From JBLKSS01 sp047607725 (GTDB taxonomy: Bacteria > Pseudomonadota > Gammaproteobacteria > Enterobacterales > Enterobacteriaceae), in the NCBI RefSeq assembly GCF_047607725.1, contig NZ_JBLKSS010000143.1, positions 1 through 14,159 of the forward strand: a DNA stretch of 14,159 nt, in the 5' to 3' direction. Made by a program: the position numbers and the translations under genes. Below the pieces are notes generated by a model, which had not been told where the DNA came from, searched no databases, and was given only the letters and a program-made list of their open reading frames with translations. Positions 7,353-13,631 of the stretch are shown here, piece after piece (position 1 is the first letter of the stretch; every line of letters starts with the position of its first letter).

Positions 7353-7380
7353 TTGCATTGACGGTGCAAAACGCTATCAT
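7353..7380 (+). promoter_or_regulatory. Candidate sigma-70 promoter for yhhQ
   Basis: TTGCAT (7353-7358) and TATCAT (7375-7380) are 16 bases apart. Transcription would start near 7387 and give a leader of about 65 bases that contains the candidate preQ1 riboswitch. Both hexamers have mismatches to consensus, so this is tentative. Confidence 0.45.
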
Positions 7381-7414
7381 GCGCGCCGCGCGCTGAAAAA
7401 ATGCACTGGGCATT

Positions 7415-7444
7415 CTGGGTTCCCTCACCCCATTGTTAAAAAGG
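7415..7444 (+). promoter_or_regulatory. Candidate preQ1-I-type riboswitch upstream of yhhQ
   Basis: Seen: a short stem TGGG (7416-7419) with CCCA (7429-7432) enclosing an 8-9-base pyrimidine-rich loop (TTCCCTCA then C7428). It is followed by an A-rich tail (TTAAAAAGG, 7436-7444) whose GG can pair with the CCC of the loop. This is the H-type pseudoknot layout of preQ1-I aptamers and is close to the well-studied Thermoanaerobacter aptamer, which starts CUGGGU and ends in AAGG. C7428 would be the ligand-pairing cytosine. The AAGG of the tail is also the yhhQ Shine-Dalgarno, 7 bases before the ATG. Ligand binding would therefore hide the ribosome-binding site and turn off a queuosine-precursor importer, a sensible feedback. 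The assignment is by eye, not by covariance search. Confidence 0.62.
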
Positions 7445-7451
7445 TTACATC

Positions 7452-8117
7452 ATGTTCAGATTTTCGCCACGGCAGCGGCTACACGCCTTGATAGGGCTGG
7501 CGCTGTTTCATTTGTTGATTATTACATCAAGTAATTACCTGGTGCAGCTGCCGGTATCGATTTTTGGCTTCACCACGACCTGGGGCACGTTTAGCTTTCC
7601 TTTTATCTTTCTCGCCACCGACTTGACGGTACGGATTTTTGGCGCCCCGCTGGCGCGCAGGATTATTCTCACGGTGATGGTGCCCGCGCTGCTGATATCC
7701 TACTGCGTCTCGTCGCTGTTTTATCAAGGGAAATGGCAGGGATTTGCCGCGCTGGGAACGTTCAACCTGTTTGTGGCCCGTATCGCCTGCGCCAGTTTTA
7801 TGGCTTATGCCCTGGGCCAGATTCTGGATGTACACGTTTTTAACCGCCTGCGCCAGCGCGGCAGCTGGTGGAGCGCCCCGACCGTTTCCACGCTATTTGG
7901 CAACGCCTCCGACACCGCGGCATTTTTCTTCATCGCTTTCTATCAGAGCCCGGATCCGTTTATGGCAGCGCACTGGATCGAAATAGCCACGGTGGACTAT
8001 AGCTTTAAGCTTCTGATAAGCATGATTTTCTTCCTGCCGATGTATGGCGTGCTGCTCAACCTGCTGCTTAAACGTTTCGCTCGCCAGACCAATTCCGGAT
8101 TACTCCGGCTAAGTTAA
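7452..8117 (+). CDS. yhhQ: Queuosine precursor (preQ0/preQ1) transporter YhhQ
   Basis: Inner-membrane importer of 7-deazaguanine precursors for queuosine-tRNA synthesis (COG1738; the E. coli protein is linked to preQ0/preQ1 uptake). The 221 residues equal E. coli in length. Seen: LVQLPVSIFGFTTTWGTFSF, PFIFLATDLTVRIFGAPLAR, the block NLFVARIACASFMAYALGQI followed by LDVHVFNRLRQRG, TLFGNASDTAAFFFIAF, and VDYSFKLLISMIFFLPMYGV. There are about six to seven hydrophobic segments. The start has AAGG 7 bases upstream, within the candidate riboswitch. No frameshift or missing block is seen, so the transport route for queuosine precursors seems kept. Confidence 0.96.
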   Translation: MFRFSPRQRLHALIGLALFHLLIITSSNYLVQLPVSIFGFTTTWGTFSFPFIFLATDLTVRIFGAPLARRIILTVMVPALLISYCVSSLFYQGKWQGFAALGTFNLFVARIACASFMAYALGQILDVHVFNRLRQRGSWWSAPTVSTLFGNASDTAAFFFIAFYQSPDPFMAAHWIEIATVDYSFKLLISMIFFLPMYGVLLNLLLKRFARQTNSGLLRLS

Positions 8118-8152
8118 TCCTGCCTTTGCGCTAAAATCTGCGCATGCTAAAC

Positions 8153-8241
8153 CGCTTGCGGGCGGTGGACGTTTAACCGTTTACGGGTTTGTGAACGCTT
8201 ACCTGCTTGCGGATCGGTTAACGCCCTCCCGCTTGCGCGAC
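8153..8241. repeat. Degenerate ~25-bp tandem repeats between yhhQ and dcrB
   Basis: Units start at 8153, 8178, 8203 and 8229 (the last partial). Each begins C(G/T)(C/G)TTGCGG-like (CGCTTGCGGG, CGTTTACGGG, CTGCTTGCGG, CCGCTTGCGC) and, in the first three, ends in a (T/C)TTAAC- or TTAC-type block. The period is 25, 25 and 26 bases. A weaker earlier unit may lie at about 8125-8152. There is no coding potential. The function is unknown; it could be protein-binding iterons, a decayed repeat element or structured RNA. Confidence 0.55.
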
Positions 8242-8453
8242 GCTATCACAAGCTTCGCTTAAAAAGACGCAACCGCCGGCAGGGAATGCTATGTTTTCTA
8301 GAGTTAATCCCGCCGGTCAGTGCATATCAAGGCGCCGGAATAACGGGTAGACAGCACCCCAACGGCGAATACCCCCGCTGCCGCTGACAGCGTAATCTGC
8401 TCATGGGATCCACCGCCTAGACGGCGGGATAATATGGAGTTGAAGGTAAATCT
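8242..8453. other. dcrB upstream region
   Basis: No gene seen. It contains two inverted repeats that could form leader hairpins: CCGGC/GCCGG-type arms around 8273-8319, and CCGCC-TAGAC-GGCGG shortly before the dcrB ribosome-binding site (about 8421-8437). A TAATAT lies just after the second hairpin but has no clear -35. The ribosome-binding site of dcrB is GAAGG, 7 bases before the ATG. Confidence 0.4.
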
Positions 8454-9014
8454 ATGCGTAAAGTAGCGAAGTATCTGGGCATTGGGATGCTGGTTCTCGG
8501 CCTGTCGGCCTGTGATAACAGCAAAGATCAGGAGACCGCCGGCGCACCTGAGGGCGCGGCGCAGGCCCAGGCGGAAAATAAAATCAGCCTGTTGAATGGT
8601 AAGTTGGCATTTACACTGCCGGGGGATATGAGCGATCAAAGCGGTAAAGTCGGGACGCAAGCGAATAACATGCATGTATATGCGGATTCGACGGGCCGTA
8701 AAGCGGTGATCATCATCTTGAGCGACGACACGCCGCAGGGACTGGATACGCTGGCGAAGCGGCTGGAAGACGAGCAGCGCGCCCGCGATCCGGATTTACA
8801 AGTGCTCACCAATAAAGCGATCTCCGTCGACGGCAAACCGCTGCAGCAGCTGGACAGCATTATCGCCAGCGGCGGCAAGCAGGCCTATTCGGCGGTCGTG
8901 TTGGGTAAAGTGGACAATCATCTGCTGACGATGCAGGTTACCCTGCCGGCGGACGATCAACAGAAAGCGCAGAGCGCGGCGGAAAGTATTATTCATACGC
9001 TAAAGTTTGAATAA
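8454..9014 (+). CDS. dcrB: Periplasmic lipoprotein DcrB
   Basis: Envelope lipoprotein; in E. coli dcrB mutants resist phages C1 and C6 and show envelope defects. The 186 residues match E. coli (185). Seen: a lipoprotein signal peptide with lipobox LSAC and the acylated cysteine at residue 20 (MLVLGLSAC), a short flexible alanine/glutamine-rich linker (about 25-43), then the folded domain. That domain has LNGKLAFTLPGDMSDQSGKV, GTQANNMHVYAD, LAKRLEDEQRARDP, LQQLDSIIASGG and LTMQVTLPADDQQKAQSAAE, all close to E. coli. Asp at +2 after the cysteine would favour retention in the inner membrane (Lol avoidance). Confidence 0.95.
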   Translation: MRKVAKYLGIGMLVLGLSACDNSKDQETAGAPEGAAQAQAENKISLLNGKLAFTLPGDMSDQSGKVGTQANNMHVYADSTGRKAVIIILSDDTPQGLDTLAKRLEDEQRARDPDLQVLTNKAISVDGKPLQQLDSIIASGGKQAYSAVVLGKVDNHLLTMQVTLPADDQQKAQSAAESIIHTLKFE

Positions 9015-9267
9015 CGTCGGCAACGCCGCGTTTCTACGGCATGATGACGCGACCCGCGTGAGTTAGCGCCCAGCTCATGAATCCGTGGGCGTCTGCGGCG
9101 GCCTTCGGGCAACAGGACCAGCGACCCGTTGGCCCGGTTTTAGCTCGCTGTCAAAATAACCGCTGTCGCGGGCCTGCGGCATGTCCATTAAGCATGCTGC
9201 CAACATAACCGCCATCGCGCGCCGCCCGCATGCCGTTTTGAGGCCTCCGCGTTGCCGGTACGACGGC
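9015..9267. other. Intergenic region between convergent dcrB and yhhS
   Basis: No supported gene. A small GCCG...CGGC hairpin follows dcrB but has no T-run. A leftward 37-codon frame (9188-9075) begins MDMPQARDSGYFDSELKPGQ. It is not recognised and may be chance. In E. coli this gap is short, so the 253 bases could include decayed sequence. Confidence 0.4.
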
Positions 9268-10488
9268 TTAATAGGGCTCCTGCACGTCGGCGTCGCACAG
9301 CTGGCGCCGGCGCAGGGATAGGGTCATGAGCAGCCCCGCAAACACCAGCAGGGCGGCGGCGAGATAAATGGAGGCGGCCCCGGCGCGCGCCATCAGCATC
9401 CCAGCCAGCGGGCCGACTATACCCAGCGACAAATCCATAAAGGCGGTGAACGTCGCCAGCGCACTGCCCTGGTTCTGCGCCGGGACCTGTTTCATGGCCA
9501 CGACGCCCAGCGCCGGGAACACCAGGGAGAAACCGGCTCCGGTTAGCAGCGCGCCGAGTTGAGCGGTGAACGGCGACAGCGCCAGCCAGACCAGCAACAG
9601 GCCGATAATCTCGACCGTATAGCACACTAACGAGACCAGTAAACCGCCGTAGCGGTTAATGCTGTTGGGAAACAGCAGCCGGGTGCCGACAAAAGCGGCG
9701 CTGAACAACGTCAGGGCAAAAGCCCCGCCGTCCCAGCCGTGGGCGGCGTAGAACAGCGTGATAAACGTCGCTATCACGCCGAAGCCGCAGGAAGCGAACC
9801 CCAGTACCAGCCCATAGCGCCAGATTTTGCCCACTACGGCGCTGAAAGGAATTTTCTTGCCGGCAAGGGTTTTTACCGTCTGCCGGGGCAACGCGAAGCC
9901 GATAGCGACGCCGGCAATCAAGATAATCACGGCGGAGAGCAGCCCTAGCCCACCCAGGTGATGCAGCCACACACCAAGCGGCGCGCCAACGGCCAGGGCG
10001 CTATAGCTGGCGACGCCATTCCACGAGATGACCCGGCCGATATGGCTGGACCCCACCGCGCCCACGCCCCAAAGCGTCGCACCGGTGCCAACAAAACTTT
10101 GGCCGAGCCCGAGAATCACCCGCCCCGCGCACAAAAGCGTCAGCGCCATCACCGGCAGGAACTCGGTCCACAGCGACAAAAGATAACACACGCCGCTCAG
10201 CAAGCAGCCGCCCAGCCCGAGCACAACAATGCGCTTAGGGCCGACCCTGTCGGCATAGCGCCCGGCGTAAGGCCGGCTAAGCAGCGTCGCCAGGTATTGC
10301 AAACTGACCACCAGCCCAGCCCAAAAGGCGCTATATCCCATATGATCATGCATATAACCCGGTAAAACTGCGAGAGGCAAGCCAATGGTGAGATAGTTAA
10401 CGAAGTTGAACACCACCACAGAAAGAATACGCCGGGTAAGACGCCACCAGCGGGTAACCGGTTGGGGAGAAGATCCTGGTGAGGGCAT
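9268..10488 (-). CDS. yhhS: Major facilitator superfamily transporter YhhS
   Basis: Inner-membrane MFS carrier of unproven substrate; E. coli YhhS (405 residues) is an arabinose-efflux-like MFS protein whose overexpression affects sugar or glyphosate tolerance. The 406-residue product is full length with about 12 hydrophobic segments. Seen: the MFS motif A-like loop GRYADRVGPKR at 76-86, the region GRVILGLGQSFVGTGATLWG, IGRVISWNGVASY, AFALTLFSAAFVGTRLLFPN, GAGFSLVFPALGVVAMK and FMDLSLGIVGPLAG, all aligned to E. coli in order. The C-terminal tail is short and polar. No defects seen. It ends 254 bases from dcrB (convergent). Confidence 0.94.
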   Translation of the reverse strand: MPSPGSSPQPVTRWWRLTRRILSVVVFNFVNYLTIGLPLAVLPGYMHDHMGYSAFWAGLVVSLQYLATLLSRPYAGRYADRVGPKRIVVLGLGGCLLSGVCYLLSLWTEFLPVMALTLLCAGRVILGLGQSFVGTGATLWGVGAVGSSHIGRVISWNGVASYSALAVGAPLGVWLHHLGGLGLLSAVIILIAGVAIGFALPRQTVKTLAGKKIPFSAVVGKIWRYGLVLGFASCGFGVIATFITLFYAAHGWDGGAFALTLFSAAFVGTRLLFPNSINRYGGLLVSLVCYTVEIIGLLLVWLALSPFTAQLGALLTGAGFSLVFPALGVVAMKQVPAQNQGSALATFTAFMDLSLGIVGPLAGMLMARAGAASIYLAAALLVFAGLLMTLSLRRRQLCDADVQEPY

Positions 10489-10552
10489 CGAAAACTCGCG
10501 GCAAAGAACACATTAACGGCGGAGACATACCCCACCCGACACATGGTTGACA

Positions 10553-10561
10553 AGTATAACA
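10553..10561 (-). promoter_or_regulatory. Extended -10 promoter for yhhS
   Basis: The minus strand reads TGTTATACT, an extended -10 (TG-N-TATACT). No convincing -35 lies 17 bases upstream, which extended -10 promoters tolerate. Transcription would begin about 57 bases before the yhhS ATG. Confidence 0.5.
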
Positions 10562-10790
10562 AAAAGTGTGGCTTGGATCATGGTACATCTGACCAAAATG
10601 TGGTCGTTTTGACGCAGTTTTGTCAGGCGGTAGCGGCTTTGACGCCGCTGACGCTCTGCTTGGGCCGCGCGCCCCGCGCGGGAGTTTACCGATATGGCGG
10701 GCAAACGCGTTTTTCACGGACGCGCCTACGGACGGAGAGGACGGTACCTGGGGAAGATGACATCCCTCCCACCGGCAACGCGCGGGCCGC
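10562..10790. other. Spacer between yhhS and the hydrolase pseudogene
   Basis: No gene seen. It holds nested inverted repeats just upstream of the yhhS promoter: GACCA-AAATG-TGGTC, inside CTGAC..AAAA / TTTT.GTCAG arms (about 10588-10626). This could be an operator for yhhS. A forward frame at 10543-10806 and a leftward one at 10704-10513 lack any family features. Confidence 0.4.
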
Positions 10791-11769
10791 TCAGCGGGCC
10801 AAATAGACCTTGAGCACGGCCGCCGCCTGCAAAAGCGCGCTCTGTACGCCGGAAACCTGCGCGAGAGGATTGAGCAACCCATAATCATGGATAAGTCCGC
10901 CGTAGGTCACAAGGGTCGTGGTAACGCCCGCCTCATTCAGTTTGCGCGCATAGGCCACCCCTTCATCATGCAATACGTCATACTCCGCCACCTGCACCAG
11001 TGCCGGCAGCAAACCGGCCAGCTGTTCAGGCAGCGCTCGTAGCGGCGAGGCGGTGATTTCCTGGCGCTGGGCCGGATCGGTCGTGTACTTGTCCCAGAAC
11101 CATTCCATNATGCCTTTGGTCAGGAAATACCCTTCCGGGTAGCGCTGATAGGAATCGGTGGCAAAATTCGCGTCTGTCACGGGCCACAACAGGATTTGAC
11201 AGGCGAGGTAGGGTTGTACCGTGCTCTTTCGCCATCAGGCTCACGACGGTAGCCATGTTGCCGCCAACGCTGTTTCCCGCCCCGGCCAGACGCGTGCCGT
11301 CGACATCAATAGCGTTACCGTGCTCGGCCACCCAGCGCGTCGCGGCGTAGGCCTGATTAATTGCGACCGGATAACGCGCCTCCGGTGAGGGAGTATAATT
11401 GACAAACACCCCCACAACGCCGCTGGCGACCACCAGATCGCACACCAAACGCTTGTGGGTAAAATAATCGCCGAGTACCCAACCGCCGCCGTGGAAAAAA
11501 ACGAAAGCCGGTAGCGCGCAGGCGATGTTGGCCGGACGGAAGATATTCAGGCTCAGCGGCTGACCGTCGACGGTGATAATCTGCTCCGATTCCTCAACGC
11601 CGCTCATATCAATGGCGACCGATTTTTGGACGTCAGTGAGCACTTGACGGGCTTGCGCCGGCGGCAAACTTTCCACAGGGGGCGCATCGGCATTGTTCAA
11701 GGCTCGCAGAAAGGCTTCAACGTGACGATCGGTGCGGGCCTGTTCCGGTTTTATCGGGGGTTGACTCAT
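10791..11769 (-). pseudogene. HSL-type alpha/beta hydrolase (esterase/lipase-like), frameshifted
   Basis: Would be a carboxylic-ester hydrolase of the hormone-sensitive-lipase (alpha/beta hydrolase fold-3) family. Seen: start MSQPPIKPEQ at 11769 with an AGGAG ribosome-binding site; the oxyanion-hole motif HGGGW at residues 93-97; the nucleophile elbow GNSVG at 165-169 (Ser167); then loss of frame after AKEHG (residue 184, near 11217). The other frame continues with QPYLACQILLWPVTDANFAT, FLTKG(N-containing codon)MEWFWDKY, the acid AEYDVLHDEG and the histidine LIHDYG, ending at 10791. All three catalytic residues exist but in two frames. An N at 11109 shows the base calls here are not perfect, so an error is possible. 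The substrate cannot be told. Confidence 0.85.
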
Positions 11770-11840
11770 TATCGTCTCCTGGCAGAGTGATGTGTCCTTT
11801 AAAGCGTAGTACGGCGGCCCAAGATTGCCTGCCGTTACGC

Positions 11841-11945
11841 GTTTGGCCAGGCGTTCGGCACTCAACGTTGTGCGTACGAGGTTCGGTGCGCGCGCCGCGC
11901 GTGGCGTAAGACGTTCGGCATACGGCGTTATCGTTGGGCGTTGGG
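11841..11945. repeat. Degenerate GTTCGG-containing repeats between hydrolase and GST
   Basis: GTTCGG occurs at 11853, 11881 and 11913 (28 and 32 bases apart), with a related GTTTGG at 11841 and GTTGGG copies at 11933-11945. The words between (GCATAC, GCGTA, CGTT) also recur. It lies in non-coding DNA between two divergent genes. It may be a decayed tandem repeat; function unknown. Confidence 0.35.
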
Positions 11946-11993
11946 CGATGAGTGGAACCTTGTTTACGCCAAGACGACCCGACGAAAGCCCTT

Positions 11994-11999
11994 TATAAT
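11994..11999 (+). promoter_or_regulatory. -10 element upstream of the GST gene
   Basis: A perfect TATAAT lies 33 bases before the GST start codon, giving a leader of about 27 bases. The -35 position reads AAGACG, which is poor. Likely the GST promoter, perhaps activator-dependent. Confidence 0.45.
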
Positions 12000-12032
12000 G
12001 CGGTGACGGCACCATTAGCGCGGGGAACAGGT

Positions 12033-12548
12033 ATGATTGAGATCTGGGGCAGAAAGACGTCCTCCAATGTGCAGGCATTGATGTGGTGCATAGGGGAGAT
12101 CGGGCTACCGTTTGTCCGCTACGATATCGGCCATCGCTACGGCGCTTTGGACTTTTGGCCGTCGGAACATCAGGCCCGGGCGCATGTGGATAAATGGGCG
12201 GAGTGGGCCAAAATAAACGTCGCGCTCAATTTCACCGCCCCCGTATTCTGGCGGGTTGTCAGAACCGCCGCCGGCGAGCGGGATGCGCTGGCTATTCGCC
12301 AGGCGCTCGAGAGGCTTCATCACTATCTGGCCATGGCGGACGCACAAATTGCTCGCGAGGGTTATTTGGCCGGCCGCGCTTTTACTTTGGCGGATATCCA
12401 GTTCGGCCATTTGCTGTACCGCTATTTTACCATCGCCATCGATCGTCCCGTTTTTCCGGCGATCGCGCAATATTATCAACGATTGACCCAACGTCCCGCT
12501 TTTGCGGAGCATGTAATGGTGTCTTACGACGAATTACGCGTACCTTAG
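12033..12548 (+). pseudogene. Glutathione S-transferase with internal in-frame deletion
   Basis: A member of the GST family close to the GstB/YliJ type (about 208 residues). Seen: the N-terminal beta-alpha start MIEIWGRKTSSNVQALMWCI and YDIGHRYG, then an abrupt join at residue 37-38 to ALDFWPSE, followed by a complete helical C-terminal domain (VDKWAEWAKINVALNFTAPV, LADIQFGHLLYRYF, YYQRLTQRPAFAEHVMVSY). About 45 residues are missing. They should contain the family's NPNG-(x)-P turn and the E-S/T-x-AI glutathione-binding motif. The frame is kept (171 residues), so a protein may be made, but glutathione binding should be lost. The start at 12033 matches the family start and has GGGGAA ahead; an upstream ATG at 11952 is not supported. 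Confidence 0.85.
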
Positions 12549-12553
12549 ATTCT

Positions 12554-12574
12554 CTGGCGCGCGGCGCCAGTTTT
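12554..12574 (+). terminator. Rho-independent terminator after GST
   Basis: A perfect 7-bp stem (CTGGCGC 12554-12560, GCGCCAG 12564-12570) with a 3-base loop, directly followed by TTTT, begins 6 bases after the GST stop codon. Confidence 0.75.
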
Positions 12575-12604
12575 GCCTGGCGGGCCGGAGCAGTCAGTTA
12601 GCTG

Positions 12605-12661
12605 AAAAAAAAGGGCGCCGAATATCGCCCATGGGCGTGCTTCCTTCGGTCCAACGGCGCC
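12605..12661 (-). terminator. Strong leftward-facing terminator-like structure
   Basis: On the minus strand GGCGCCG (12661-12655) pairs perfectly with CGGCGCC (12620-12614), enclosing a second small hairpin (GCCC-AT-GGGC). The outer stem is followed by C and eight Ts (complement of 12605-12612). Nothing recognisable is transcribed into it from the right, so it either ends an unseen RNA or small gene, or is left from a lost gene. Confidence 0.6.
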
Positions 12662-13007
12662 GGCATTTTCCCGTCGTCACCGAAATATAATTATCATCAC
12701 TTGTGCTGGATTCCAGGTCATTATTGGCAGGGTATTCTTTCGAATCGGCAAAAGGTAAAACACTTCATCGGGAATAGAATTGTTATCGGCAATCCCCTAC
12801 TGTAAAAAAGAATTTCCCTTTTACAGAATTACAGCCTCAGGAAAGAGAATCGTTTTCTCTTAATTATCATAATATTAGAAAACCCTATCGCCCCGTGGGT
12901 ACCGTCTGCCGGAATAATCCACCCAACGGCGGCATAGGCATTTCAGGCTAAAAACGTGTATTCTGCAACGCGTTTATATTTAACCCTTTTTCAACCTGGG
13001 AGGGATA
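12662..13007. other. AT-rich non-coding tract with inverted repeats
   Basis: The region is clearly richer in A/T than the rest of the window. Seen: CTGTAAAA (12800-12807) and its exact complement TTTTACAG (12819-12826); AAGAGAA (12843-12849) against TTCTCTT (12855-12861); CCGTGGGT near 12893 against ACCCAACGG; and two identical TAATTATCAT words at 12688 and 12861. A leftward open frame without a start codon (12764-12597) ends just beyond the terminator T-run. No gene is supported. It could be regulatory DNA, a small RNA locus or gene remains. Confidence 0.45.
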
Positions 13008-13073
13008 ATGACAAGGATGACGCCGCTCATGCAGGAACAGCAGTACTTCTTTTTAGGTGAATATTTGGCATAA
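13008..13073 (+). CDS. Tiny ORF (21 codons) with strong ribosome-binding site
   Basis: Reads MTRMTPLMQEQQYFFLGEYLA, then stop. It is preceded by GGGAGGG, 4 bases before the ATG, one of the strongest ribosome-binding sites in the window. The product is not recognised. It may be a leader peptide or the first part of a broken gene whose next piece lies at 13081-13212 in another frame. Confidence 0.3.
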   Translation: MTRMTPLMQEQQYFFLGEYLA

Positions 13074-13119
13074 GATATAAGAAAAAAATATTACGAGTTT
13101 TGAATTTCAAAAAACTATC

Positions 13120-13212
13120 ATGCTTCTAGAGCCTAAAAAAGAATCAATCTCTTCTCCCGCCGGCGAATTGATAAGAAATTTATTCCCGGACGATGATATT
13201 AAGCAGTACTAA
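13120..13212 (+). CDS. Tiny ORF (30 codons), possible gene fragment
   Basis: Reads from MLLEPKKESI to NLFPDDDIKQY. The frame is open from 13081, upstream of the ATG, and no ribosome-binding site is evident. It may therefore be the C-terminal piece of a decayed gene starting at 13008, with an indel between 13060 and 13081. No family recognised. Confidence 0.25.
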   Translation: MLLEPKKESISSPAGELIRNLFPDDDIKQY

Positions 13213-13251
13213 TAATCAACTCGCGTAAATAAAGGCAAAGCGGTCAAAAAA

Positions 13252-13592
13252 ATGGATGCTCTCACGTTGTCCCTGGATCATGTCGGTCTAGCGGTAAAAG
13301 ATCTCGCCAAAGCAAAAGACGCTTACCAAAAATTAGGCTTTACCCTCACGGCCCTCAGCATGCAGGCACGAGCGAAGCCGATGGCAAGATCGTACCCTGG
13401 GGATCCGGTAATCATTGCGCCATGTTCGCACAAGGTTATTTCGAGATAATCGGCCTGATGGATGCCGACATGCCCAGCAATGTGAAGAAAATGGTGGAGC
13501 GCTATGAAGGATTACATATTGTCGCCATGCAATGCCCCCGCGCTGACGACGCCTATCCGCTATTAATCGATGCCGGCGTACCCGCCTTAAAG
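13252..13592 (+). pseudogene. VOC/glyoxalase-like protein, frameshifted and cut by IS66-type element
   Basis: A vicinal-oxygen-chelate fold protein, substrate unknown. Seen: LDHVGLAVKDLAKAKDAYQK near the start, with the usual metal-binding histidine (LDHVGL), GFTLTAL, then a shift at about 13363-13365. The second frame continues GTSEADGKIVPWGSGNHCAM and GYFEIIGLMDAD with the expected glutamate ligand, through HIVAMQCPRADDAYPLLIDA to GVPALK. It stops being VOC-like at 13592, exactly where the IS begins (GTAAGCG at 13593). One missing base (or two extra) explains the shift. The C-terminal part is absent. The ATG has only a distant AAAGG (about 16 bases away). Confidence 0.8.
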
Positions 13593-13631
13593 GTAAGCGT
13601 ACGCCCAGCGCCGTCTGTTAATTCCCCATCA
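13539..13631. repeat. Left arm of a 93-bp perfect inverted repeat
   Basis: Exact reverse complement of 14067-14159. It consists of the last 54 bases of the VOC gene plus the first 39 bases of the IS66-like element. The identity stops at 13632 on this side. On the other side it runs to the end of the window, so the true length may be greater. Confidence 0.97.

Noticed and set aside
7358..7380. TTGACG with TATCAT as the yhhQ promoter
   Set aside because: The spacing is only 11 bases; the TTGCAT just upstream gives 16 bases and is preferred.
9188..9625. 145-codon leftward frame overlapping the 3' end of yhhS
   Set aside because: Same strand but another frame of the intact yhhS gene; arginine/glycine-rich with no domain signals. 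Not evidence of a frameshift because YhhS reads through in one frame.
10547..10552. Forward TTGACA as a -35 element
   Set aside because: No acceptable -10 follows at 15-19 bases and no forward gene lies downstream.
12688..12870. TAATTATCAT words as Fur boxes
   Set aside because: Each matches only about half of a Fur site, without the inverted second half, and no iron-related gene is adjacent.
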